A stretch of 64,000 bases of DNA from contig JAYMTL010000076.1 in the NCBI GenBank assembly GCA_036897445.1, forward strand, positions 1-64,000, written 5' to 3'. The translations under genes and the position numbers were made by a program. The stretch is from Pelargonium tetragonum (lineage: Eukaryota > Streptophyta > Magnoliopsida > Geraniales > Geraniaceae). Under the pieces are notes generated by a model. That model was given only the letters and a program-made list of their open reading frames with translations, was not told where the DNA came from and made no database searches. Shown here piece after piece: positions 14,701-27,200 of the stretch. Each line of letters starts with the position of its first letter. The first letter of the stretch is position 1.

Positions 14701-15060
14701 TAGGTATCCGAGTTTCGCACATAAGTAGACCCTGTAATTAAGAATTTTTATACTTCTATTTTTTCTATATTAAGTTATATAATTCATTTTTATTAAAAAC
14801 AGGGAATATGCCTAAAAGGAACCCCCAAAAATACAGATTCTGAAGCCGGTCTAACTATACCTAGCCGGGGATTAAATCCTTTCCAACAAAGGACAAAGTT
14901 TTCTAGCATCCTTTCTACTATCTTATCTTTCTTGGGCTGCTTGCTTTAGACTCTATAGAAGTACTTAGCTCTTCAGTTAACTAGATAGAGAAAGTTGGGT
15001 TAGCATATCCTATAGAATGAAGTTCCAGCCCTCTAAAACAAAGACACTATCATAAATCCT
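11721..15060. other. non-coding stretch, nothing recognised
   Basis: An open frame at 12492-12701 (69 codons) has no recognisable motif. A T-arm-like word near 14875 (GGGGATTAAATCC) lacks a D-arm partner. Nothing else was supported. Confidence 0.55.
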
Positions 15061-15360
15061 ATTAAGTTTATATCTTCCTTATACTTATAGATAAATACAT
15101 AATGTAGAATAACATCTCTTAAAGCAATTAGTACAATCTAAAACAACCTAATACATTATCCATTATAACCTATACAATCTTCTTACTACCCATAAAGAAA
15201 TAGATAACTAATACATATAACAGCTATAATATAGAACATATTAAGACATATAACATATAAGATAAGAATACTAATTACAATAAGACATAAGCTACAAGAA
15301 CAAGAATCTAGCTACAGTAACCCATCAGTATAGTCTAACTCCCTTCCTTAATCCTCTTAT
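15061..15360. other. G-poor, C-over-G strand-skewed AT tract
   Basis: Over 15061-15300 I count about 18 G in 240 bases (7.5%), with C roughly twice as common, and the rest A/T. No TGA occurs on the plus strand from about 15021 to 15373. Such tracts can be RIP-decayed repeat DNA, where loss of C on one strand and G on the other is uneven, or a low-complexity transcribed spacer. No repeat unit is visible. Confidence 0.6.
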
Positions 15361-16389
15361 ATCCTATACTAATATGAATAAGAACTAATAAAAAACAACA
15401 AGCTTTTTTCCATTTTCCATTGGGGACACTATCTAAGCGATTTCGCTTTTGAAAAAGTGTATTCATTTTATGCAAAAAGTGCGAAACTTACAAAAAAGTA
15501 AAAACAGCTCAAAGATTTTCTCCTCTGTAAAGGGTCCAAAAAGGGGTGCTTTAACCCACGTTGTGAATCCTTTAGTTTGTCATAACCGCGTACTCTTGTT
15601 TCGTTTTCTGAAAACTTTACAATTGAAACTTTGGAAGTACCCTTTTTGTGCATGTAAAATAAGAAATAAGCAGGAACCTTAAATTCTTTATCTTTCTTTA
15701 AATTTAGGGCTGTGCAGAAAGCACAGGATGCGTGTTTTTACAAATTCCTGTTCTGGGATATGATAACACGATCGAAAATCTTCTTTTTATACAGAAATAA
15801 CAATTTATAGTTAGATTTCCGTCCTTTTTGAGCAAATCAAATAAAATATATGCTCTGTTTCTGCTTACTAGCTATTCCTTAGAAAAAATCTTAAGTTTAT
15901 AAGACAAGGGGTTTAGTTATTGGATATCTATATAAACAAAAGAAAAAGACAGGATTTTACTCATTAGGTTCTTGAAGGGGAAGGACATCCTTTTACGGAA
16001 AGTGTAGAGTGTGGCCTTCTTCTGGGTTGCTTATACCATCTTAAATGGCTCATACATAGGTAGAGGATCCCTTTTGTCTACTCTCAATCAAGCCTTTTCA
16101 TTTTGATAAATAATCTTAAACAAGCCCTTTTTGGTTTGGGGGTTGCCCCGAGTTCTATTTAGAAGTGAAAAATGCATTCTAATTTGTTGTGTCTATAGGG
16201 GTTCTTTCTCATCTGCCCTATTCTCTATTTAGTACCGAATTTTAGAGAGGTTCAAAGAAAAATAGGGGTTTTACTATACCCATATCAGGCGTATGTAGCT
16301 CTACTTCGCAAATATCTAAAAAGAAAGAAAGCTGTAAGTTACTAAATAGAAAGGTATTTTAGAGTCGCGTATATAAAGAGGTTTTTTTT
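15361..16389. other. non-coding stretch with overlapping chance frames
   Basis: Frames at 15449-15682 (plus) and 15468-15653 (minus) cover the same bases on both strands, and neither resembles a known protein. Confidence 0.5.
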
Positions 16390-16409
16390 AACTCTTAAAA
16401 ACTCTTAAA
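16390..16409. repeat. perfect 10-bp tandem duplication
   Basis: AACTCTTAAA is repeated twice head to tail. It is likely a slippage product. Confidence 0.75.
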
Positions 16410-18129
16410 GCTAGGTGAGCGATTCCGAGCTCCTATAAAGTCTCTAATCCTAGGAATTAAAGTCTAAGCCGGGTTCTTCCTTGACCCCATAATCCAGAAT
16501 CCGGAAAATGTATAGGAAATGAAAAGTGAAGGAAGAGTTTTTAACCCTATTTATTACTCATTAGCGGATATTGCCTTGTCTTAAAAACCGTGCAGCGGGT
16601 AACTCTATCAACCAGCGGATCCACATCAAAATACAACTAAAGCCTATAAAATCTAACCAATTAACAACACCCTGCATCTTTTCCTTGGGGCACGCCTAAG
16701 CCTTCCTAGAGGTGTGAATGCCCGTATAAAAGGGTTCCTAAAAAAAGGAAATAACACAGGTAAGAGTCCCTTAGTTAGTAATTGATTGGGAATAGCTGGT
16801 TATATCCAAAAAGGGGATTCTATTTAGAAAAAGACTTTGGGAAAGCAAGCAGTGCAAAATTTTTAATAAGGAAAACTCTTTCAGGGCGGAGGTATGCTAA
16901 GGGGTTCCTTCTATGTTCTATGTTAAATGAGTAACTCTTGTCTGCTAGGCCAACTCGTACATGCAATAGTACTAACGGGTAACCTGAAATTTGACTTTTA
17001 CTGCATAAGAACATACTGTGAATAGGCCCTTATAAAAAAATCAAAAACATACATAAGACGGTGCCAAAAAGTGCCGTATTAAAAAGCCTTGAATAACTGA
17101 GTGGGAAAGTGGTAGTGCCGCTTTTTACTTGATATTATTAAACTAGAATTCTTAAGAGGTCCGTTTCTTCAGGCAAGAGTGGAAACCTCTAAAATAGGGT
17201 GAAAATAACCAGGTTTATAGTCCTGGCATTCCGAGAGAGTAAAATATGTATTTTATATATTATAGGATTTATTAGAAGCTTTCCTACTTTTTCGTACCCT
17301 TTATACGGCTCCTTAATCTTAGTCGATTTTAGGGATATTGACAGAGATTCTTCAAAAGAAGCTGGTTAGAGATTCTCGCCCTAGAGTCTGGTATGTAGAG
17401 TGAATAAAGAGTAACGACTTGACTATACGTTAATTGCCCAAAAAAGTTAATAAACTACATCACGAATTTTCTGGAGATTGCTGTAGAAATGGAACAAATT
17501 TAGAGATGCTTACAACGACCTAGTGCCCCTCCTTATAGATTATAGAAGCCTAGGACATGAGATCGCACCCTTCGTACGATTTTCTTTTTCTTAAATTTGC
17601 TTCAGTTTTATATACTTTTATTGTGGAAGCGGGTGCACAAACTGGGAAGTCCCCGTAGTTGCTATGAGATAAAAAAGACAATTAAGATATTTAATCTTAG
17701 GTTCTTCAATGTTAAAATAAAGAACCATTAATATAAATTCATTAAAAGGGGCTCATTACGAAACTATAACTTTTTACGCACCTCGTACTATTTCTTTTTG
17801 TAATCCAAATATAACACGTAATTCAAAAGCAGGGATTCCTAGATTCGAACTCTTTGAATCTCCCCTTTGTTTGCTCGAGTGCCGAGGAATACTTACTAGA
17901 CTAGAAGGCTTTCTCTGTAGCCTTGTAGTTACTGTTGCTAGATTCCTATACTACTCTCGATATCCGTAATTCTTGCCGTAGCATGTACCTGTAACAACTA
18001 TTATCTCTTCGTATTCCCTAACATAGTAGGATAGTATTCTTCAAGTTATTCTAGCCTATTCTAGTTATTTGTTAGTAATGGAAGAAATAGTAATAGGTAT
18101 AGATTTAGAGTAATAGTTCCCTCTTCTTC
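16410..18129. other. non-coding stretch, nothing recognised
   Basis: A minus frame at 16820-17014 (64 codons) is judged chance. A minus-strand T-arm-like word (GAGTTCGAATC) near 17848 has a poorly paired stem. Confidence 0.5.
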
Positions 18130-18260
18130 CTTGTTCTTATTAGCGCGTAGAGGATTGAAACCTTAGAAAGATTAGAGGGAGTTAGTGTAATTAGTAGTTA
18201 TAAGTATACCAACTTACCATTATAGCCAACGTCTACAGCTTACCTTGTTTCATACTCTTC
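18130..18260. repeat. repeat B, copy 1 (decayed, class unknown)
   Basis: Three words in the same order match copy 2 at 24 kb: AACCTTAGA near 18159, TATACCAACTTAC at 18205-18217 followed shortly by CCAAC, and TTCATACTCTT at 18249-18259. The sequence between is diverged with small length changes. The flanks to about 18300 keep the same pyrimidine-rich, TA-rich style. No terminal repeats or target-site duplications are visible, so the class of element cannot be named. Confidence 0.55.
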
Positions 18261-18728
18261 CTCTTCATGAGCTTACCGATCTTCTTAACTCATACCTAGA
18301 CTCTGTACTCGATCTTTTTATATAAATTAGACTCCTCTTCCTTAGAAAACGAGGGCTTATAAGTAAGAAAGTAACGGGTTCTACACAACACTATTAAGAC
18401 TAAAAAAAAGATAAAAAGAAAGAGCAGACTCCTAGCTTTTATTATATACTTAAAAAAAAGTTCTTTAGTCTTTATTAGTACCACATGTTTAAAAGAAGAT
18501 GGTGAATAGTAAACCCAAAATTCTGCCCTTTATATTATATAGGATTTGTTCCATTAATGTATAAACTAAACTTCCCCTAATAAAAGTTTTCCAAAACACA
18601 AGCTTAGAAAATTGTACGGAACTAAAGGCCCCTAAGGAGAGACGATTATACTTCAATCGTATTTCGGTTGGGTTACCTACCGACTCTAGTATATGGATTC
18701 ATGACTCTTTAAAACCCTTTAAATCTCG
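18261..18728. other. non-coding stretch, nothing recognised
   Basis: A minus frame of 62 codons at 18296-18484 is hydrophobic by AT-rich chance composition. No homology is recognised. Confidence 0.5.
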
Positions 18729-18798
18729 GGCGCAGTAGCTCAGGATAAAAAAGGGCTCCTAGGTCTTACTTAAATCCGAATAAAATCCTATAGGAGGA
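18729..18798 (+). pseudogene. very decayed tRNA-like remnant
   Basis: TAGCTCAG at 18736-18743 is a perfect A-box/D-arm word, and GAATAAAATCC at 18778-18788 sits within 2 nt of the position expected for a B-box. Neither the D-stem, the T-stem nor the acceptor stem pairs. It is listed only because the spacing is right and because the same A-box word recurs elsewhere in the window. Confidence 0.2.
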
Positions 18799-20879
18799 GG
18801 AAACTTTGAAAAGAAGTTTTTAGTATAGTTAAAGTGTTCCAGATTTGCTATAAAATGATGGATTAAGTTTAGAAAAGTGGATGCTTTCCCGATGGATTGC
18901 GAGAGCACGATAATTTTAATAGGCGTCTGTTTTATATCGCAGAATTCTCTTTTTTAAGTTACTCCGGTATGTCAAAACTGCTAGTTATGCGTGAAATTCC
19001 TTTTGTGGGTTGTACCTAAATGGGAGCCCTTTTAGAAAATCCAGGGATTCTATTGCAAGGGAAACCCCTCCACACCCAGTTAAGCATTATACGACGGGGC
19101 AGTAAAATAAAAGTCAAGCATAGAAAAATTTCTAAAAAAACCCGAATATCAAGTAAAAACTACATACAGCAGTGCACTTGTAGAAATGACTTGAGCTACA
19201 AATCTTAACGGATCCGAGATTAAGGACTAATTGCTTGCCCTGTTATATATATTATGATTACACTTTTTAGACTAGGTTCTTACTTTAAGTGCCCCTTTTA
19301 TTAGAAACAGAAAGCTTTTTCTAAAGCTATTGGATATAATTAGGGCTTCGCTCAGTCCTATAAACTTTGCAGCTTTGGACTCTATTTTCTCGAAGGACTT
19401 CTTGAATTTCTTAATATTAAATGAAGAGACTAGCGGAGGTAGCGATAAGGTTTAAAATAAACAAGTAGATCTTTGCCCTTTGACAGTACCCTTTTTGCGT
19501 ATTAAGGATAATTAACTAAATTAACCGGAAAAAATCCATATACCGAGCAGCTACTTTCCACACTTCCTGGGTGCTTCTATAATTTCATTACTGCTACTAA
19601 TATCGGAAAGAGTATAACAAAGAGACTTAACTTGAATGCTATAAGGAGGAAGCTCCTGTCTCTAAACCTCTTAATAAAATCCCCTTTATAATTATAAATA
19701 AGAATCTTTTAGTATAAGGATTCCCATCAGTATTAACTTAAATTTAATTGAATGATATCCTATATAAAACCCCTTCTTTAAGGGGTCTTCCGTGGGTTTC
19801 TCGGAAGAGTGAAAAACAGCTTTATAAGGCTATAAAGGTAGTTCTTAAAAGTAGGAAAGTTCTGTTGCTTTCTTTATTGTATTATCAAGAGTTCTTTACA
19901 AGATACTCCTACTGCCCCTAAAAAGACTATAACTACTTACTATAGAGCTATCTTAAAAGTCCATTAATAAGAAGCTTTCTTAATTACATTACCTGTAAAA
20001 TTTAAGAAGGGTTTAACAAAAGGGAAACCGTTAACGGGTAGCCTGAACAAAACAACTAGCAAAGTAAGTAATAGAAAGACTAAGAGAGCCTAGCTGGATC
20101 TATTTAAAACCGAGTTTCTGTTTTTAAGTTAAAGAAGTCCACTAACTAAAAGAGATGAATAAAACTCGGGAGGTTCTAAGAATTTCTTAAGCTATCTAAA
20201 AAGCTCTCAAGAATAAAAGTTAAGGAGTTTCTTTTCTGCTCCCTTGTTTCTGGTTTTACCGATTCTCGATAATCCATTTTAAGAAATAAAAGAAGTAGAG
20301 CTAAAGAAAAATCCCGGGTTTCTAGCAAATGAGAAGTGAAAGTTTTTTTTGTATTAGCGTGAGGTTGACTATACTCATAATACCTACCGTATAACAATTA
20401 CCTCCAATCTATGGGGTTTGTACCCTCCCTATATCAGTAGCAGCAAAAGAAGAAGGGGAAAAGACTTTAGACTGTAACAACTAAGAGAACTTTTACTATA
20501 ACTCCAATACTTTTAAAAGCGGGGTTCCTTTTAATCTACCAGAAGTAGGAAATACAACATAACTAAGTAATTTCCTTGTAAGCTTTTATGAAGGGTTTCT
20601 CGTGGATTCTAAAAAGTTTTTGGTATATAAACTCCTTGTTGAACAAGCGGAGCTCCCAAGGTTTTTTGTAAGGAAAGGATATGCGTTTAGAAAGGATTTC
20701 AGAAGAGATTGGGAGGTCCATTTAAATTGAAAGTAGAACCTAGTAAGAAATTTACAAAAATGATCAACAAAGGGATAGGTGGTAATCTGTAATAGCTTAC
20801 TTTACATCCAGATAATAGAAACCTTTGTGGTTCTTTCAACAAGCTACTTCTACTAAAAAAGGTCTTTCCGTGGGTGACT
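18799..20879. other. non-coding stretch, nothing recognised
   Basis: Frames at 19020-19208 and 20176-20397 (minus) are short and without motifs. No repeats detected. Confidence 0.5.
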
Positions 20880-21060
20880 AAAAAAAAGAAGATAGGGTAA
20901 TAGCTCCTAAGAAAGTGACTCATAAGAAAGAAGGCAAAGAAGTTTACAGTAAGAAGGGTAAGATACAGAGTATAGCTACAAAGAAAGGTCTAGGTACTAA
21001 GAAACTATGAGTAGGAGTGAGAGTTTTACAGGTTAGAGAATTGACTCTTTTAGTTTCTCC
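20880..21060 (+). other. purine-rich tract with lysine-rich reading
   Basis: The plus strand is clearly A/G-rich. One frame reads largely lysine, glycine, serine and valine, with few interruptions and almost none by TGA. A C-rich stretch follows at about 21120-21300. It might be a remnant of coding sequence from an old element; composition alone could also give this. I recognise no domain. Confidence 0.35.
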
Positions 21061-24049
21061 GGAGAAGCTAAAGCTGAAGTCTACTTTTCTTGCTTTGGTC
21101 TTATAACGTAAGCAGGCAATATACTAATACTACGCATTACCTCCGTTACACTACAGTCGGTAAGAATAACTTACTTTCTACTACTAAGTTACCATCCTCC
21201 CTATAGAGTAAGAACAAATACAAGAGGAGGACTATCCCTAAGCATACCATCCTATACCAAGGGCGCTTTCTCTTACACTACTTACTTCATTCTATTCTAT
21301 ATAATTAAAGAGAAATTTCAGCTCATTAAAGGGTATACTTATCCTAAGCAAAGTCTCAGCTACAACCGGGTGCATAGTGTATTTTTAGTAATTTTATCCT
21401 GAGTCTAGTATAATTAAGTGGCGATAAAGTTGTATTCTAGACTTTGCTCGGAGGAGTTTCTTCCTTATATTCCTTTACATTGATACGGGGTGAGCAATAA
21501 TGCATATAATTTTAGGGAGCCCTATAGCAGCAGATCCGGTATTGAAGTCTTATTTGTAGGCTTTACCTCTTAATTAATTTGCTCGAAAAGGGTTGCTTGG
21601 GTTGTATACAGAGGGTTCGCTTAGAGTCTTTTACTTTTACAGCTTTATGTTATAGCTATAGTAGGGAATATTATAGGGAGGCTTTAAGCGTTTACCGGGC
21701 TCTCTAAAAACTGGCTAGGGGGGCTCCTAACTAAAATGTAAGTCAATTCTTGTTATGCTTAAGATTCCCGGGGTTCAAAATTCCTTTACGATTTAAATAA
21801 GAACTGTGTAGAGCGGGCATACTTAAATTAAATAAGGTACAAATTATACGAACTAAGAAAAAGCTAGCATATTTTTAATAAAAAGGGAATCCACTTTGAG
21901 CTCAGACCAATAACTACTCGATACGACCTCTTTATGTTATGGAACTCTTTTAGAGACACTGGTTACTGGGGATCCCCCTATTTCAAAGCACTCTGTTACC
22001 TAACCCATATTGAAAGATTAAGAGTCTTGTCCAAAGGCATTCAACTTCCATAGGTTGTAAATAATGGGTTCATTTTTGTAAGTCTTATACTTCTCTGTAC
22101 TCTACAATTTTTATTTGAGTTTCCCAAGCCCGAGATATCCGTGTAAGAAAAAAGGTTCTCTTTTATGTTATGACTTATTTTTAATCGTTTTTACTTGTAA
22201 GTAAATTGACTTCTTTTAGTTAGTTTCTCAGAGCTGGGGGCTCTTGAAAGCGGTTTTCTATCATATAAATTCTCAATTGTACCTTAAAATGTAATATCTT
22301 AAGTATAAGGCTTTTTACAACTAAACTACCTTAGTTAGTAAATTCCCCGCGCTAAAAACCCCTTTTATCCGACAGCCTATAGTTTCTATTTCACTTTCGT
22401 AAGGGTACCCTATAACCCCGGATTTCTTAACTTTGTTACCCTAAAAGGAGTTTATTTACGTGCTCTTTTCGTCTACTATATAATGTATTTAACGATAATC
22501 GTTTGACTTTCTTAAGCTAGCTTTTTTCTTATCATATATAAATAGTTAGGAATTTTCTGTGTTCAAATAAGGAAAGGAGTAGGTTACTTCAGAGTTAACA
22601 AGAAATTTTGTAGTTTCACAAGTTCGGTAGAAATTTTTATTACGTGACAGGTAAATCTTAGAGCTTAGTATCTATTATATAAGGGTGCTGCGCTATCTAT
22701 TTTTAATACAAGATTCTGTAAAATAGTTGCTAGTCAATAAATATCCAAGAAATTTCAAGAATCTATAAATAAAGTTAATTCGCTACAAAAAGGGTAACAA
22801 ATTCTGCAAAAAAGATCCCGGTTTGCCCAGCCCAGCTTTTACAAGAGAGGTTCTGCTTTTTAGAGAATTCCCGGTAAAACTAAAGTAGACATTATATACA
22901 CTTTACTTTCATCAAGAATCACTCTTGGCTTAGCTTTAAATATGGGTTACAAAGAAAACCTTATATACTAATGGGGACCTAGGAAGTGCCGGACTAAAGG
23001 GCTCCTCATTGCTTCTATAGAAGTCCCTATATTCTGTTAATAAGGAAATTCACAAATTTAGATTCAAGTCAAGGTCTTGTTACAGAAAGGAAAAGAACTC
23101 AAGTTTATTAGGTTACCCAGACCCTGGGTTTAATGTACTGTATTTTACCTGGATAATTTGTTGGTAATGGGTCTCCCTGGCATTAGAAAGAAGGCGGATT
23201 CTTTAACAAAAAGAAAAAGGATACTTAAGGGATGAATCTATGGCGCAGTATCTCGTAAGAGTTTCCTATAAAACGGAAAGGAGAGGATCCCGTATTAGTT
23301 CTAGGAGTACCCCTTTTTTTATTTTAGTTAAAGGGCCCTTTTGTTCAACTTCATATGAGAGTCTTACTTTATATAAAAATGCTGCCTTTCAGAAAAGACT
23401 CAAATTTTATAAGTAGTGATCCCCCTTTTACTAAGACTGGTTCGTAAAGCTAAAACTCTTACTTTTAATTACGGGTTCTGCTAATAAAAAGGTGGGTACT
23501 TATGGCTGAACTAAAACCTAAGTGGAGTTACTTATTAATACAGTTAAATCTGGATAAACCCTAAAATCAATCTATAACCAAGGACCTTAAAACTCCCATA
23601 TGTGGCCCAATAGCTATAGGGCAAGTTGACCCCGGAGTACTGAGGGAAACAAAACCTAAACTAGAACTTCTTATCTGAAAAGCTTAGGAACTCCTTTTTT
23701 ATGGACTTTTTTAGGCCTAATAAAGTTTACTATAACATAACCCCCTCCATTTAGCTTTAGATTTAGAAGAAAGAAGAATTCCTGCTTAATCTTCCCTATT
23801 TCCTCAGTCCCAGATACTAAAAGCAAGTAGAAAATGAAGGCCGGATTTATCCTGTTAATTCCCCTGACTAAGATATTCTTTTAAATTTGTTGAGCCTTAC
23901 TTGGAGAAATCCCTAGAGTTCGTGTCCTAATACTAAAGTTTTGTACGAGTCTAATTATTAGAGTTTACTATAAGCTTTCCCCAGGCTGTCTTATATTGGT
24001 GTAATAGACATTCTATAGTGATTAGTATTAAGGTACATTTCCCCTTTGT
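21061..24049. other. non-coding stretch, nothing recognised
   Basis: No gene, RNA or repeat supported. GGGGTTCAAAATTCC near 21773 resembles a T-arm without a D-arm. Confidence 0.55.
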
Positions 24050-24200
24050 TTTAGTTGTTATCGTTAAATAGGGTAGTAACCTTAGAGTAGAGCGGTAAGT
24101 CATTCTTATTATAGTACCGAAAGAGGGTAATGCTTAATAGTATAATGAATATACCAACTTACACGTGATAACCAACATATTCTTATTCATACTCTTACTT
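24050..24200. repeat. repeat B, copy 2 (decayed, class unknown)
   Basis: It matches copy 1 at 18.1 kb through AACCTTAGA (24078-24086), TATACCAACTTAC (24151-24163), a nearby CCAAC, and TTCATACTCTT (24187-24197), in the same order and orientation. The 13-mer and 11-mer in the same register make a chance match unlikely. Confidence 0.55.
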
Positions 24201-27200
24201 GCTTTCTTTCTTTAGAGCTAGACCCCTCTTATCTTATTAGTCCCTCTTTCTTCAGAGATCGAAACCTCCTGAAAGCCTTACTCTTAACCCCAAAGCTTTT
24301 TTAACGCCTGTAAAGTCCAGCAAGTATTGTACTTAAAGCTGGGTACTCCTTACCTTTCGAAATTGGTAACACCTGAGCTTGAATTTGCCCTATAACTTAA
24401 GTAATCGGGAGCCCTCGTTTCTGATATGCTTTTATTTATCTTGCTTATACCTGCAACCGAGCCTCCTTCTCTTCGAGTTCCTTGTTAATTAGGAACTGCC
24501 AAGGGGAATAAGACAACGTCTACTTTACTAGAAACAAACATAAAAGCAACTCACTTAGTTCTCGATGCCTTTAACCAAAAATATCTTGCTTTCCCTTTTC
24601 GCCTTAAACTTAGTCTTTTTCTATTACTTTCTTTGCTAGAATTATTCCTACTTTCCTAAATACCAAAACCAGGTTAAGTCTCGGGTAACGAAGTGTTGCG
24701 CTTTAAGGTCAAAGAGGGACCCTACTTGTATATTAAAAGACTCTCAGGATTCCGCAGTTTAAAAAGCTTGCGAAAATGTTTATGAGATAAGCTTTCTGAG
24801 TCCACTTACCTTGCAAGTAACAGAAAAGTCTAATGATTTTGATGGAAGTCGACTAAAATTCTTGGACACCCTATAGTAATAGTAAAGCGGGCAGTAAGAC
24901 CATTAAAAAGTTAAACTCTAAAATCAAACTTAGAAAAAGGGGAGATTCTCCTTTTTATTTGAAGTAAATAACCCAGCGACCTTTTTGTATAACTATTTGG
25001 TACTGGATAACAGGTTGGGTTTTACTCCGCGGTTGCTAATATATTGTTTTTAGGAAGCTAACCCTTATCGCTCAAATTCTACGCTAAAAATTTGCTTTAA
25101 CAAGACAGGGGCCTAGGTATACGTAACTCTCTTTTTCTTTTTATAGGACCTCTCGTAATTGCACTTATAAACTTTCCCTAAATTCACGGAGACGTACTTA
25201 AGGGCTCACCTTTGCTATTATACCTATTTCGTTATCTTAGATTAGGAGGACTAGGAACCACTTAACCTCAAAAATTTTTATATTTTAACAAGTGTCTACT
25301 AAAAGGACCCCTGAGTAGTTTGCTATATGAACTCTGCCTAAGTCTCTTCTGACTTTAAGAAAATGAAGTAAACCCCCGCTATTGCTTAAGAGTACTCCAC
25401 CCCGGAATTCCGAGAGGGTAAATAAAATTCTAAAACTTCAAGACCTTTCTATTCGTTATGTTGAAAGCTAGATTTATCAGAGATTTGAACCTGCAGCATC
25501 CTTGTAAACTAACCTCTGATTTATTCTTGTTCAGCAGCCATAATAAAAAGTACCCTGTTCTTAATGAGAGACTTGGGGATTTCTTTCTATAAAATAGAAA
25601 CCCTCACTCGGTAAAAAGACTATGTTTATTTTGCTTATGCAAAGAGTTCTTTTATAATATTGGAATCTCTGCTTATAAGGGGTTTGACCAGCAAGCCGGA
25701 AGTCCCTTGTAGTAAAAAGTCAATTTAAGGTCCTGATAGGATTTTGAACTGTGAACCATTCCTATATAGCTATATGGAAGAATTTTTATTTAAAGCGTAA
25801 AAGCCAGTTCCATTTGTATATTTTAGCATAAATTTAGAGCTGGATCTAGTCAACGATTGAGCACTTATTTTTGTATATTATAAATAACGTCTATCAAGTT
25901 GGGTATTCCTCCTAGACAAAACTTAAGAGCCCTTTATAGATGCTTTTTTGAGTTTTTAACTTCTCTTATCTTAGAATATAAGATAGAAGCAACCCCTGCA
26001 AAATGAAAGCTAATATATAAAGTAGAGTTAATCAGCTTTCTTTTTCATTTTTTTAGTATATTACTTTCCCCACTAAGTCCAGAGTCTAATTTATAAACCA
26101 GTTTAGTGAACACTTCTAGCTAGGACATATTGCATATCAAATTCTTGTGGTCACTTAAGCAACCCTAGTGGGATTCCTGGATTAGGTCTTTGTACTACTC
26201 TTACTCTACTGCTTGGTTATCAAAAAGGGAAAGCTCTTAAGGATTTCTTTAGGAGAGACTTTTCTTTCTAGCCGGGAATGGGGAAAGCAATCTTGTAGTA
26301 TACTATAAGACTTTTGTTAACTAGGGTTAAGTTATATTAAGCGCTGCTTTATAAGTACTTTCTGAATCATAAGGAGATAGAACTCCGTCTAGGATTTAAT
26401 AATATACGGCTTACTGCTCAGCTACTACCTTTTTATGGTATTAAAAAATCTTCCAAAGGCCTTTAGTATGTATTTTCCTTTATACTACTATAAAATTCTC
26501 TGCCCTGAGGTCTTTTTTTCGTATAAGAACTCCTTTAAAATTTAACATAAAAGTAAGTAAAAAAGAATAAGATTAATATACAAATATCTTTAAGATAGAT
26601 CTCGAATTTGAGTTAGGTTTATTACCTCAGCTCAGAGGGACCCCTTTAGCAGGGCTTTTAGCCTAAAATTCTGAGTAAACGCAAGGATTTCCTCTAAGCT
26701 TTTTTGAAATATAGAATATACCAGAAAAAGTAAAGGAGTTCTTATCCAAGTGAAAATAAAAGTAACGTTAAGCTATTCCATAATTTTCGTGAAAGGTAAC
26801 CAGAATTTAATAAATAATGAATGGGGATGTCGGTGAGTTTCCCGGGGACCTTAAATACTCATAAAATTTAATGAGTTCCTTTTAAATTCAGCGCGCGTGG
26901 TAAATTTCTAATTTTAATTAGTGTATAAGGATTCTTTTGGAAGTAAAGGTTATTCTAGTAATTTATAGTATTGATATCTTAAAATCTTTCTTAAGAGAGC
27001 GGGGTACTGCTAAGGTAAGGGAAATCCCAATGACGGGAGCCCGGTAAACGGGGCCATTTCATTTTACTTTTCAATTTAAGAGTGACTCTGAAGCTTTAAC
27101 TTAATTGTACTACCAGAATTGATACCCGATATTTAAGTACTTTTTGGAAACAGGGACCTCCTCTGGCCGGAGTGGAATTTAGTATATTGCTTAGCGTAAG

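Noticed and set aside
25478-25540. tRNA-Val(UAC)-like trace on the minus strand
   Set aside because: Loop words match but T-stem and anticodon stem fail to pair and the variable loop would be too short.
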